From Aurantiacibacter suaedae (GTDB lineage Bacteria; Pseudomonadota; Alphaproteobacteria; Sphingomonadales; Sphingomonadaceae), in NCBI RefSeq assembly GCF_005434915.1, contig NZ_SKCG01000003.1:558001-622000 (forward strand): a DNA stretch of 64,000 bases, in the 5' to 3' direction. Positions within the stretch are counted from its first letter, which is position 1; each line of letters opens with the position of its first letter. The position numbers and the translations under genes are program-made. This document shows, piece after piece, positions 7,580-15,894 of this stretch. The notes under the pieces were generated by a model, which ran no database searches, was not told where the DNA came from, and worked only from the letters and a program-made list of their open reading frames with translations.

Positions 7580-8838
7580 TGAATTTGACCCTGCCGGTCT
7601 CCAATATTGATTGCCACCCGATCGCTCGGATCGGCGTCTTTCCAGCGTGAGCCGGGACGCAGCACGTCGCCGATCACCTTGTAAGCGAACAGCATCAGCA
7701 GCGCGCCGCTATCGGGATTGTCCTTCAGCGCCTTCACATGCTGGAGGTCTTCCCGTCGCTTGGCCGGATCGGCCTCCTGCAACATGCGCTTGTTCTCGGT
7801 GGCGGCGGGGGTGACCACGTTCCAGAAAATGCGGCGGCGTTCGTCGGAGAAGCGGCCCAGCACCTCTTCGCTTTCCTCGCCCCGCAGCACCGCGCCGAGA
7901 ATGTCGGCCAGCACCACGCCGGTCCAGACGCCGGAAGTCAGGCCAAGCCCGCCGCAGGGGTTGGTGGCATGGGCCGCATCGCCCGCCAGCAACACGCGGC
8001 CCTTGTGCAGCGTCTCGGCGGCGCGCTGATGCAGCAAGTAGGGGCTGGACGATCCGACGCGGTAGTCCTTCCTCCCTTGCATGAACCACTCGTAGCGCTG
8101 GTGAATGCGCTCCTCGTAGCTCTCCAGGGGGAGGCTGGAATCCTCCATATAGGTGCAGCGCCAGAGCCCCTCGCGATCAAGCTGCGCGATCACCGCCATG
8201 TTGACCGGGTCGCACACGAAGTTGGCCTGCTGATAACCTAGCTCGTTGAACGGGAAATAGACGTTGGTGGCGACGAACCGCTCGGGCCAGGTGTGGCCTT
8301 CGAACTCGATTCCCGCCAGCTTGCGCACCGTGCTGCGCGCGCCATCAGCTCCGATCAGCCACTTGGCGGTGAACACTTGCTCGCCTTCGGCACTTGCTGT
8401 CGTGACCGACACCGTGGCCTCATGCTCGTGCAGCGCCGTCACCTCGTGGCCGAACAGCACCTCAACGCCGAGCTTGCGGGCATGGTCCATCGCCACGCGG
8501 GCGACCTGATGCTGGCCGACATGAAGCTGGTAGTCGTAAGGAATGCCCGCGATCGGCTCGGTTACCACCACGGCGGAGTAGCCGAACTCGGGGATGTGGG
8601 TGCCGAAGGTATCGTTGGTGAAGCCGATCTCCAGCAGTTCGGGCAGCAGGCCCAGCTCTTCGAGCACGATCAGCGTGGAGGGAAAGTAGACCGCCGCGCG
8701 CGGGCTGTCGATGATGTCGGGCTCCTTCTCCAGCACGCGGACGGAGGCGCCCGCCTGCGCCAGCGTAAGCGCGGTGAGCAGCCCCACCGGGCCAGCGCCA
8801 ACGATCAGGACATCGGTGGGATCAGGGCTCTCCATCAT
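7576..8838 (-). CDS. FAD-dependent aromatic-type hydroxylase (monooxygenase)
   Basis: The 420-residue flavoprotein opens with the dinucleotide-binding motif GAGPVG (about 14-19). It carries the GADGARSTVRK segment and the second FAD motif LLAGDAAHATNPCGGLGL, the three hallmarks of class A hydroxylases related to phenol and 3-hydroxyphenylpropionate hydroxylases. It uses NAD(P)H and oxygen to hydroxylate an aromatic or quinone-like substrate in the cytoplasm. Two adjacent ATGs (8838 and 8835) overlap the upstream stop; GGAGGAGG precedes them, and I chose the first. It is shorter than phenol hydroxylases and lacks their thioredoxin-like C-terminal domain. It sits between a quinoprotein and a hydrolase in one operon. 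Confidence 0.88.
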   Translation of the reverse strand: MMESPDPTDVLIVGAGPVGLLTALTLAQAGASVRVLEKEPDIIDSPRAAVYFPSTLIVLEELGLLPELLEIGFTNDTFGTHIPEFGYSAVVVTEPIAGIPYDYQLHVGQHQVARVAMDHARKLGVEVLFGHEVTALHEHEATVSVTTASAEGEQVFTAKWLIGADGARSTVRKLAGIEFEGHTWPERFVATNVYFPFNELGYQQANFVCDPVNMAVIAQLDREGLWRCTYMEDSSLPLESYEERIHQRYEWFMQGRKDYRVGSSSPYLLHQRAAETLHKGRVLLAGDAAHATNPCGGLGLTSGVWTGVVLADILGAVLRGEESEEVLGRFSDERRRIFWNVVTPAATENKRMLQEADPAKRREDLQHVKALKDNPDSGALLMLFAYKVIGDVLRPGSRWKDADPSDRVAINIGDRQGQIH

Positions 8839-10940
8839 TCCTCCTCCGCTGCCGCAAGGCGTTCGGCCTCGCTCAGCACATAGGCGCGGATCGCCTCGGC
8901 TTGGTCGGCGTCGATCCACGGCGCGAAGCTGATCATGCCCTTGTCTTCCAGCACCCCGCCAATCACCACCTGCTGCCAGGCCTGGGCGTTTGTCGCGAAG
9001 GCACTCCGCATCAGGTTGGGGTTGACCGGGCCATTGTGGCAGATGCCGCAAAAGGCGAAGAACTGCTTTTGCCCCTCGGCCAGTTGCGCCGGAGTGAACT
9101 CTTCATCGCTGCGGGCATAGGGGGTGGGTTTCCATTCGGGCAGCTTGGCAATGGTGCCCGTGCCGCCGATCCTGAACACCAGCAGCGCGCCATTGGGCGG
9201 AGGGCGGCGCATCCAGTCGGTCTGCGTCGCCATGCCCATCGAGCCGCCATAGCCCGCCATCACCGCGACATATTGCACCCCGTCCACGCGGTAGGTGATC
9301 GGCCCGGCCATGATCCCGCGCTCGCCCTGCCAGCTCCACAGCTCCTCGCCCTTGTCGGCGCTGTAGGCTACGAAGCGGCCATCGGGCAGGCCCTGAAACA
9401 CGAGGTTTCCGCCGGTCGCCAGCGTGCCGCCGTTCCACGGCCAGTCGCGGCGGATCTCCCACACCTTCTCCTGTTTGACCGGGTCCCAGGCGGTGAGCTT
9501 GCCGTAAGTGATCGAGGACAGGTACGCGCGGCGCGCCTCGGGCGTGGCACCGGGTACAGAGCCTTCGGGCGGGGCCATAAAGGTGACGCCGGTGTTCCAG
9601 CGCCCGATGTGCCGTTCAAAATTGGCATCGTCGGCATAGGCGTTGGGCACCTCCATCACCGGGATGTAAACAAGGCCCGTTTTCGGTGAATAGCTCATCG
9701 GGTGCCAGGCATGGGCGCCGATCCCCATGGGCGTGATGAGATAGGGGCCATCGGCAAAGCGCGCCTCGGGCACTTCGACCGGGCGGCCCGTTTCAAGGTC
9801 GATCTTTTCGGCCCAGTTCTGTTCGGCATAGGGCTCGGCGCTGATCAGCTTTCCGGTCGCCCGGTCGATCACGTAGAAAAAGCCGTTCTTCGGCGCCTGC
9901 ATGGCGACCTTGCGCTGTTGCCCATCGATTTCGAGCGTCGCCAGTGTGATCTGCTGGGTGGCGGTGAAGTCCCACGTTTCGCCGGGGTTGATCTGATAGT
10001 GCCACTTGTAGGCGCCGGTATCCGGATCGAGCGCAAGGATCGAGGACAGGAACAGGTTGTCCCCCTTGCCATCGGAGCGGACGCGGTGGTTCCAAGGGCT
10101 CCCATTGCCGACGCCGATCAGCAGCTGGTTGAATTCGGCATCGTAAACGATCGAATCCCACACGGTGCCGCCGCCGCCCAGCTCCCAGTAGTCACCGAAC
10201 CATGTCTCGCCTGCAAATTCCGCGAAGGCCTCGTCGGAGGCTGCGCCGTCGGGGCCATCGGCGGGGTTGCCGGGCACGGTGTAGAACCGCCAGTCCAGCG
10301 CGCCATCGTTGGCATCGTAGGCCGAGATATAGCCGCGCACGCCCATTTCCGCGCCCGAGTTGCCGATCAGCACCTTGCCGCGCACCACGCGCGGCGCGCC
10401 GGTGATGGTATAGGGCTTGGACTGGTCGACCGTGGCCACGTCCCACAGCTCTTCGCCGGTTTCGGCATCGAGCCCGATCAGCCGCCCGTCGATGGTGCCG
10501 ACGAAGACCTTGCCATCCCACACCGCGACGCCGCGATTGACCACATCACAGCAGGCGTGAGCGCCCTTGGCCCCGTCGACTTCGGGGTCGTATTTCCACA
10601 GCACTTCGCCGGTGGCGGCATTCAGCGCCCAGACCTTCGACCAGGCAGTGGAGATGTACATCACCCCATCGACGACGATGGGCGTCGCTTCCTGCCCGCG
10701 ATTGGTGTCCAGCTCCACCGCATAGGCGAGGCTCAGCTCGCCGATATTGCTCTCGTTGATGTCCTCCAGCGGGCTGTAGCGCTGTTCGGCATAGGTCCGG
10801 CCATAGCTCAGCCAGTTATCGGGATCGCTTTCGGCGGCGAGCAGCCGGTCCTCGTCAATCGTGCCTGCATCGGCAGCGCTGCAACCCCATAGCATCGCCG
10901 CAGCAGAAAGGGCCACCAGACCCCTGGCAATCGCCACCAT
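8835..10940 (-). CDS. Quinohemoprotein alcohol dehydrogenase with C-terminal cytochrome c domain
   Basis: The 701-residue enzyme has an export signal that may be a lipoprotein signal (Cys about 20). A PQQ propeller with the vicinal disulfide pair CC at about 130-131 follows, then the catalytic Asp in ETWDFT (about 324). The C-terminal heme motif CGICH is at about 631-635, with a probable Met ligand near 669. This is the architecture of type II quinohemoprotein alcohol dehydrogenases, which oxidise primary alcohols, polyethers or similar compounds and pass electrons through their own heme. The residue two after the catalytic Asp is Thr, so a calcium enzyme is expected. It is the first gene of the operon; its stop overlaps the FAD hydroxylase start. 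Confidence 0.92.
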   Translation of the reverse strand: MVAIARGLVALSAAAMLWGCSAADAGTIDEDRLLAAESDPDNWLSYGRTYAEQRYSPLEDINESNIGELSLAYAVELDTNRGQEATPIVVDGVMYISTAWSKVWALNAATGEVLWKYDPEVDGAKGAHACCDVVNRGVAVWDGKVFVGTIDGRLIGLDAETGEELWDVATVDQSKPYTITGAPRVVRGKVLIGNSGAEMGVRGYISAYDANDGALDWRFYTVPGNPADGPDGAASDEAFAEFAGETWFGDYWELGGGGTVWDSIVYDAEFNQLLIGVGNGSPWNHRVRSDGKGDNLFLSSILALDPDTGAYKWHYQINPGETWDFTATQQITLATLEIDGQQRKVAMQAPKNGFFYVIDRATGKLISAEPYAEQNWAEKIDLETGRPVEVPEARFADGPYLITPMGIGAHAWHPMSYSPKTGLVYIPVMEVPNAYADDANFERHIGRWNTGVTFMAPPEGSVPGATPEARRAYLSSITYGKLTAWDPVKQEKVWEIRRDWPWNGGTLATGGNLVFQGLPDGRFVAYSADKGEELWSWQGERGIMAGPITYRVDGVQYVAVMAGYGGSMGMATQTDWMRRPPPNGALLVFRIGGTGTIAKLPEWKPTPYARSDEEFTPAQLAEGQKQFFAFCGICHNGPVNPNLMRSAFATNAQAWQQVVIGGVLEDKGMISFAPWIDADQAEAIRAYVLSEAERLAAAEEE

Positions 10941-10992
10941 ACATCTCTCTCCCGATCCGGCCCGATTCTTAGCGGTGCCATAATCACAATTG
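10941..10992 (-). promoter_or_regulatory. Probable promoter and leader region of the quinoprotein operon
   Basis: This short gap lies between the glycerate kinase stop and the first operon gene. It contains the ribosome site GAGAGAGATG next to the start codon and an 8-base palindrome ACAATTGT at 10986-10993 inside an AT-rich patch. That patch is unusual for this GC-rich region and could hold the promoter and a repressor site. No -35/-10 pair is convincing. Confidence 0.4.
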
Positions 10993-11877
10993 TTAGGTTA
11001 TCGAGCGTGCCCCTTCGAGTCCATCGGGCAAGCGCAGCGGGCGCTGATCGGGCCCGATTTCGAACACGACATCGGCCCGTGCAGGCATTTCGGTAAGCTG
11101 GTGCCGGGTCAGCCGCTCGTAATGATCGAGGAAGCGGGTGAGGGCGGCATCGTCCATCAGCGCCGGCGCGCCGGGATTGGCTTCGGCCAGCTTTTTCTCC
11201 TGCAACCGGCGGTTGGCGGCGACGGCTTCGAAGCCTTGCACCTTGAGCATCACCAGCAGATCGATTTGCGCGAAAAGATCGGCATAGTCGCCCGCGAGCG
11301 CGTTGTTGACTAGGCCGCGCCACGTGCCGCCGTGATCCTCCTCGGCTTCGAGCCGGTTGATCGGTTCGGCAAGTGCGGCGTGATCCTGCGGCACCGCCCC
11401 CACGCACCAGCCTTCAAGCAGCAGCACATCGACCGGGCCTGTGATTGTTTCGCCCTCGGCCATGCGATCATCGACCGACTTGTCGAACCGGGGCAGGGTG
11501 ACACTGCGGCCCGCCCGCATGTCCTCGATCAGAGCAAGCGCCATGCTTACGTCATGCGTGCCGGGCACCCCGCGCGTGGCGAACAGCGGGTGGAGCTTGG
11601 CTGCCATTTCCGCCCGTTCGGCGCGGGTGCGGTAAAGATCGTCGAGCGAGAGTGTGACCACGCGCAGACCCTGAGGTTCGAGCAGCACTTCGAGAAAGCG
11701 GCACAGCGTCGACTTGCCCGAGCCTTGGGCGCCGTTCACACCGACGATCAGCGGCTTGCGGCGGGTCGCCTCACGCGCAATTCGCTGGGCGAGCGGCTGC
11801 CAGAATTGCTCGACGACCTCGCGATAATCTTCAGGCAGGCGCTCGGCTGCGATCAGCTCGGCGACGGGGTCGCTCAT
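10993..11877 (-). CDS. D-glycerate kinase of the plant/cyanobacterial (GLYK) type
   Basis: The 294-residue P-loop kinase has GAQGSGKST at about 49-57. It continues with LDDLYRT, GVPGTHD and the LLLEGWCVG segment, which match the GLYK/YggC-like kinases that phosphorylate glycerate to 3-phosphoglycerate. The start overlaps the stop of the upstream hydroxyacid dehydrogenase (ATGA). The pair therefore forms a short pathway from hydroxypyruvate or glyoxylate through glycerate into lower glycolysis. A related uridine-kinase-like function is possible but less likely given the gene partner. Confidence 0.82.
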   Translation of the reverse strand: MSDPVAELIAAERLPEDYREVVEQFWQPLAQRIAREATRRKPLIVGVNGAQGSGKSTLCRFLEVLLEPQGLRVVTLSLDDLYRTRAERAEMAAKLHPLFATRGVPGTHDVSMALALIEDMRAGRSVTLPRFDKSVDDRMAEGETITGPVDVLLLEGWCVGAVPQDHAALAEPINRLEAEEDHGGTWRGLVNNALAGDYADLFAQIDLLVMLKVQGFEAVAANRRLQEKKLAEANPGAPALMDDAALTRFLDHYERLTRHQLTEMPARADVVFEIGPDQRPLRLPDGLEGARSIT

Positions 11878-12827
11878 GCGACCGGATCGGGCAACGGCTG
11901 GCCTGCGGCAAAGGCCTCCACATTGGCGAGCGCGCGCATTCCCATCGCCTCGCGCGTCTCGGCATTGGCGCTGCCGAGGTGCGGCAGAAGCACCACGTTC
12001 TCCAATCCGAGCAGGCAGTCAGGCACCTGCGGCTCAGCCGGGTAAACATCGAGCCCAGCGCCCGCGAGTTGCCCACTGCGCAAGGCCTCGGCCAGAGCCT
12101 CGTGATCGAGCACGCCGCCGCGCGCGGTGTTGATGAGGTAGGTGCCCGGCTTCATTGCCTTGAGCGCTGCTGCGTCGATCAGGTTCGCCGTTTCCGGCCC
12201 GCCCGGAATGTGCAGCGAGACGACATCGGACACCGCCAGCAGCTGTTCGAGGTCGGGATAGAACGTCCCGTCGACCTCGATCGCCTGCGGCATTTCGCGG
12301 CGGGCATAGTAGGCCACGTTCATCCCGAACCCGTGATGCGCGCGGGCGGCGGTCGCCTGTCCGATCCGCCCGAAGCCGACGCAGCCGAGCACCTTGTCCT
12401 TCAAAGCCGAGCCTACGAGGTGGGTGGGGCGCCAACCGGTCCACTGTCCGGCGCGCAGTTCGCGCTCGCCTTCGCCCGCGCGGCGCGTGGCCATCAGCAT
12501 CAGCGTGAGTGCGATATCGGCGGTGGCGTCGGTCAGCACACCGGGCGTGTTGCTCACGGCAATGCCTTTCGCCTCGGCAGCGGCAATATCGATATGGTCG
12601 AACCCGACGCCGTAGTTGGCGATCAGCCGCACCCGGTCGCCGCCCGCGATCACCTCTGCGTCGATAGTGTCCGATACGGTGGGGCAAAGCACGTCGAACT
12701 TGCCCATCGCCCCAGCAAGATCGTTTTGCGACAATGGCTTGTCATCGCTATTGAATGTAACATCGAACTTGTCGGCGAGGGCATCTTCGACCGCCTTGGG
12801 CCAGCGGCGCGTGACGAGAATACGCAA
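11874..12827 (-). CDS. D-2-hydroxyacid dehydrogenase (glyoxylate/hydroxypyruvate reductase type)
   Basis: The 317-residue enzyme has the NAD(P) motif GFGRIG (about 151-156). The full catalytic set is visible: Arg in NTARGG (about 236), Glu in PAEP (about 265) and His in LPHLGSA (about 283). It would reduce hydroxypyruvate or glyoxylate. I place the start at a TTG at 12827, which follows AAGGA by eight bases and gives the usual family length; the first ATG, at 12905, would add 26 residues with no conserved character. It is translationally coupled to the glycerate kinase gene. Confidence 0.85.
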   Translation of the reverse strand: MRILVTRRWPKAVEDALADKFDVTFNSDDKPLSQNDLAGAMGKFDVLCPTVSDTIDAEVIAGGDRVRLIANYGVGFDHIDIAAAEAKGIAVSNTPGVLTDATADIALTLMLMATRRAGEGERELRAGQWTGWRPTHLVGSALKDKVLGCVGFGRIGQATAARAHHGFGMNVAYYARREMPQAIEVDGTFYPDLEQLLAVSDVVSLHIPGGPETANLIDAAALKAMKPGTYLINTARGGVLDHEALAEALRSGQLAGAGLDVYPAEPQVPDCLLGLENVVLLPHLGSANAETREAMGMRALANVEAFAAGQPLPDPVA

Positions 12828-12932
12828 TGGGTCAGTCCTTGTTTCGACCTGTGGCAGGGGTGGCAGTCGCCCTTGCGACGAAAACGCGCTGACCCTCCCG
12901 AACAATATTTAGAATGCTATGGGTTTGCCGGC

Positions 12933-12972
12933 CAAAAGAAAAGGCGCTTGTCGGGAAATCCCCACAAGCGCC
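12933..12972 (-). terminator. Rho-independent terminator of the LigE-like gene
   Basis: A perfect 9-base stem (GGCGCTTGT with ACAAGCGCC at 12943-12951 and 12964-12972) lies just past the stop of the leftward glutathione S-transferase gene. On the minus strand it is followed by TTTTCTTTT. It separates that gene from the hydroxyacid dehydrogenase. Confidence 0.85.
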
Positions 12973-13000
12973 ATTGGTCGCTGCGAGTGCTACGCGCAGG

Positions 13001-13831
13001 TCAGCTCTTGTTGAGCAGGCTGGTTTCGGCCTTGGTCGATTGCGGCCCGGTGTTGCGCTTGAAGATGCCCCCAAGGCCGGCGGAGCGGTTGAACGGATCG
13101 ACATCGCCCTCGCGCTGCTTCAGCCCGTAGAGGTCGAACAGGCCTGGGTGCTGGCCGAGCCCGCCGAACAGGTCGCGCACGCGCTCGATCCAGCCGCGCA
13201 GCGGATCATCGGCCGCCAAGGGCGGGGTCTGCGCCAGCGAGGCGAGCCAGAGGAAGCCGCCGATAAGGCGATAATCGGCATAGTTGGGCGAATCGCCGCC
13301 AAGAAACGGGTGTTCGCGCAGGCCCAGCCGCAGCGGTTCGAGGCTGGCCGAGATCGCCGCCAGCCGATCCTCGCGACCTTTTTGAAGATCCTCCAGATTC
13401 CCGCCCAGCATTACCTCGCGCGAGCTGGTGATATAGTCCTTGTCGTGCTCGTAGCAGACGTCGCGGTAGTCGGCGCAATAGCTGCGCATCCACGGGCCGA
13501 CCGCAGTGCTCCAGAACCAGGCGTCGAGCGTCTTGGTCATCACTGCCACGCTTTCGTGCGGGATCAGCATCGGTCGCTCCGGATAGGTCTCGTCGAGATA
13601 TTCGACGATGCCCCAGCTATCGAGCACCCATCTGCCGTTGTCGACGATGGCAGGCAGCCGCTCGGTCTTGCCGCCGGTGCGCTCGGCGATGCCGGTGAAG
13701 CCGCCTTCCACCACATCGAGGTCGAATCCCTTGTGGCGCACCGCGAACTTGGTCGCCCAGACGAAGGGGCTGATCGTCGCGCCGGTTGAGACCTGAAGGT
13801 CGTATAAGGTAATTGCCTTCCTATCAGCCAT
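13001..13831 (-). CDS. Glutathione S-transferase, LigE/LigP-type beta-etherase homologue
   Basis: The 276-residue protein begins ITLYDLQVSTGATISPFVW, then HKGFDLDVVEGGFTGIAERT and WVLDSWGIVEYLDETYP, a thioredoxin-fold N-domain. An all-helical C-domain follows, with WSTAVGPWMR and FLGGDSPNYADY. These stretches and the overall length resemble, from memory, the LigE/LigP enzymes of Sphingobium that use glutathione to cleave the beta-aryl ether bond of lignin-derived dimers. The same superfamily has many other members, so the activity is inferred. The start at 13831 has GAGAGG eight bases upstream; a much longer frame upstream is only antisense to the oxygenase gene. It is monocistronic with its own terminator and divergent from the oxygenase. 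No ligF or ligG is nearby. Confidence 0.85.
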   Translation of the reverse strand: MADRKAITLYDLQVSTGATISPFVWATKFAVRHKGFDLDVVEGGFTGIAERTGGKTERLPAIVDNGRWVLDSWGIVEYLDETYPERPMLIPHESVAVMTKTLDAWFWSTAVGPWMRSYCADYRDVCYEHDKDYITSSREVMLGGNLEDLQKGREDRLAAISASLEPLRLGLREHPFLGGDSPNYADYRLIGGFLWLASLAQTPPLAADDPLRGWIERVRDLFGGLGQHPGLFDLYGLKQREGDVDPFNRSAGLGGIFKRNTGPQSTKAETSLLNKS

Positions 13832-13906
13832 GGGATCCTCTCGTTGATTATGTCCGAAAAGGGTAATGCTTGCGCGCAGAAAAGGAAAGTGAGACTTGGC
13901 AGAGCG

Positions 13907-14809
13907 ATGACACAGATCGCCACGCTTTCCATGCGCCAGCCGCTTGACAGCCTTGCCGCCGGGCTGGGTCGCTCCTTCGCTGAAACGGGCTTTGCCATCG
14001 TGCGCGACCATGGGATTTCGCCCGAGGCCATCGCCCGCGCCGATGCGGCGATGCGCGCCTTTTTCGCGCTGCCGGAACCGGCCAAGCAGGCTTACCGGAT
14101 CGCCGGGCAGGGCGGGGCGCGCGGCTATACCCCGTTCGGGGCCGAGCACGCCAAGGACGCCGCAGTCCACGATCTCAAGGAGTTCTGGCATGTGGGCCGC
14201 GAATTGCCCGAAGGCGATCCGCTGGCGCGCTATATGCCCGAGAACGTGTGGCCCGTAGAGGTGCCCGATTTCCGCCCAGCAAGCCTCGCGCTGTTTGCCG
14301 AGTTCGAGAAGGCGGGCGGGCATTTGCTGGAAGCGATTGCCGTGGCGCTGGGGCAGGAGCCGGAGTTCTTTGCCGCGTCGGTAGATCAGGGCAATTCGGT
14401 GCTGCGCTATCTGCACTATCCGCCCGTGGCGGCGGCGCGAGAGGGGGCCGTGCGCGCGGCGGCGCATGAGGATATCAACACCATTACACTGCTGCTCGGG
14501 GCCGAGGAGGCGGGGCTGGAACTGCTCACCCGCGATGGCAAATGGCTGGCCGTCAGCCCGCCCGAGGGGGCGCTGGTGGTGAACGTGGGCGACATGTTGC
14601 AACGTCTGACGGCAGGCCGCTTGCGCTCGACCACGCACCGGGTGGTGAACCCGGTCGGCGAGGCCGCGGGTCGGTCGCGTTATTCAATGCCCTTCTTCCT
14701 GCATTTCCGGCCCGACTATGTGATTACGCCATTGGGTGAGGGCGGCGAGGAGCCGATTACGGCCGATGCCTACCTCCAGCAGCGGCTACGCGAGATCGGG
14801 TTGGTTTGA
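13907..14809 (+). CDS. 2-oxoglutarate/Fe(II)-type oxygenase, isopenicillin N synthase-like
   Basis: The 300-residue enzyme has the iron ligands HxD (His 187, Asp 189 in AAHEDINT) and His 244 (STTHRVVNP), and the RYS cosubstrate motif at about 258-260. The N-terminal DIOX_N region (GFAIVRDHGI) is intact. The family hydroxylates, demethylates or closes rings on small molecules. The start at 13907 begins the conserved region; two ATGs farther up, at 13844 and 13850, give a short basic extension without known features. The gene is divergent from the LigE-like gene, and the 75 bases between them must hold both promoters. The substrate is unknown. Confidence 0.85.
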   Translation: MTQIATLSMRQPLDSLAAGLGRSFAETGFAIVRDHGISPEAIARADAAMRAFFALPEPAKQAYRIAGQGGARGYTPFGAEHAKDAAVHDLKEFWHVGRELPEGDPLARYMPENVWPVEVPDFRPASLALFAEFEKAGGHLLEAIAVALGQEPEFFAASVDQGNSVLRYLHYPPVAAAREGAVRAAAHEDINTITLLLGAEEAGLELLTRDGKWLAVSPPEGALVVNVGDMLQRLTAGRLRSTTHRVVNPVGEAAGRSRYSMPFFLHFRPDYVITPLGEGGEEPITADAYLQQRLREIGLV

Positions 14810-14828
14810 GCGGACCGGGACACCCCCT

Positions 14829-14922
14829 CGCTCATCCTGAGCTTGTCGAAGGACACGCGCCAACACCTTCCCCACGATGGGGCTGCCTTTGTGCCGATCC
14901 TTCGACAAGCTCAGGATGAGCG
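14829..14922. repeat. Perfect 25-bp inverted repeat, intergenic
   Basis: The arms 14829-14853 and 14898-14922 are exact reverse complements (core CATCCTGAGCTTGTCGAAGG) separated by 44 bases. The element sits between the end of the oxygenase gene and the convergent panE-like gene. This core is familiar as a dispersed intergenic repeat in many proteobacterial genomes, sphingomonads included (memory, not checked). It may act as a transcription terminator or mRNA 3' end stabiliser. The rest of the gap 14810-14979 shows nothing else. Confidence 0.9.
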
Positions 14923-14979
14923 GGTCAGGTGCGTAGTCCGAGCAGGAGCAGGGCGCTTAGTCACAGCGGCACGGGCGCT

Positions 14980-15894
14980 TTAACCCAGCTTAGCCTCTTC
15001 CAGCTTCACCAGCCGCCACAAGGTCTTCAGCACTGGCGCTGAAAGGCCATGCGCCTCCGCTGCTTCGACAATCGCGCCAACAATCGCGTCGACCTCGGTG
15101 CGCCTGCCCGCCTTCACATCCTGCAACATTGAGGCTTCGTGATCGGCGTGGTCTTTCATGCTCACTTCGGTCAGGTCGAGGATCGGCTGGGCATCGATCG
15201 TCACCCCGCTAGCGCGCGCGGCGGCGACGCCTTCGGCCACCGCCTCGCCAATCAGCGCGCGGCTTTCGGCATTGGCACCGAGAAAGCCTGGCGTGCGCAG
15301 CGTGAGCGCACACATCGGGTTCATCGTCGCGTTGAAAATCGCCTTGCCCCAGATCGCGGCGTGGATTTCCGGATCGAGCTGCGCGGGCAGGCCGCCAGCG
15401 GTCATGGCGTCGACCACTTCGGCGGCAAAGGCGGGATCGCCGCCAAAGGCCGGGTAAAGCCGCGAGTAACCTTCGCCGTGGCTGCGCACCCTGCCGGGGC
15501 CGACGAGGTCGCTCGGCAGCATCGACGCGCCGACCATCACCCGATCATCGCTGACAAAGCCCGCCAGTCGTTTATCGTTGCCGAGGCCATTTTGCAGGCT
15601 GAGCAGATGGGTGTGCGCGCCGATGGCGGCGGTGATGCCTTCAAGAGCGCCTTGCGTGTGGAAAGTCTTGGTGAAGACCAGCACCAGATCGACCGGCTCG
15701 CTCACATCGCCGGGCAGGGCAGCGCGGATCGGCAGGTGCTCCACCCCGTTGCGGTCGAGTTCGAGGCCATTAGCATTGATCGCGTCTACATGCTCCTGAT
15801 TGACGTCGCACAGGATCACCTCGTGACCGGCGCGGTGAAAGGCTGCGCCATAGAGGCAGCCCATCGCGCCCGATCCCAGAACCAGAACCTTCAT
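14980..15894 (-). CDS. panE: 2-dehydropantoate 2-reductase (ketopantoate reductase family)
   Basis: The 304-residue protein starts with the NADP motif VLGSGAMGCLYGA (GSGAMG at 8-13). It includes the family segments KTFHT, LSLQNGLGN and AIWGKAIFNATMNPMCALT, whose Lys and Asn are the catalytic and substrate residues. It would make pantoate for coenzyme A, although many paralogues of this family act on other 2-oxoacids. The start overlaps the stop of the nudix gene (ATGA). Length and motif spacing are normal. Confidence 0.82.
   Translation of the reverse strand: MKVLVLGSGAMGCLYGAAFHRAGHEVILCDVNQEHVDAINANGLELDRNGVEHLPIRAALPGDVSEPVDLVLVFTKTFHTQGALEGITAAIGAHTHLLSLQNGLGNDKRLAGFVSDDRVMVGASMLPSDLVGPGRVRSHGEGYSRLYPAFGGDPAFAAEVVDAMTAGGLPAQLDPEIHAAIWGKAIFNATMNPMCALTLRTPGFLGANAESRALIGEAVAEGVAAARASGVTIDAQPILDLTEVSMKDHADHEASMLQDVKAGRRTEVDAIVGAIVEAAEAHGLSAPVLKTLWRLVKLEEAKLG

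Noticed and set aside
9702-10892. Rightward frame of nearly 400 codons opposite the quinohemoprotein dehydrogenase
   Set aside because: It is a shadow of the dehydrogenase; its Gly/Ala/Val-rich translation shows no fold signature.
13832-14638. Long upstream extension of the LigE-like gene on the minus strand
   Set aside because: It is antisense to the oxygenase gene, and the GST fold and ribosome site fix the start at 13831.
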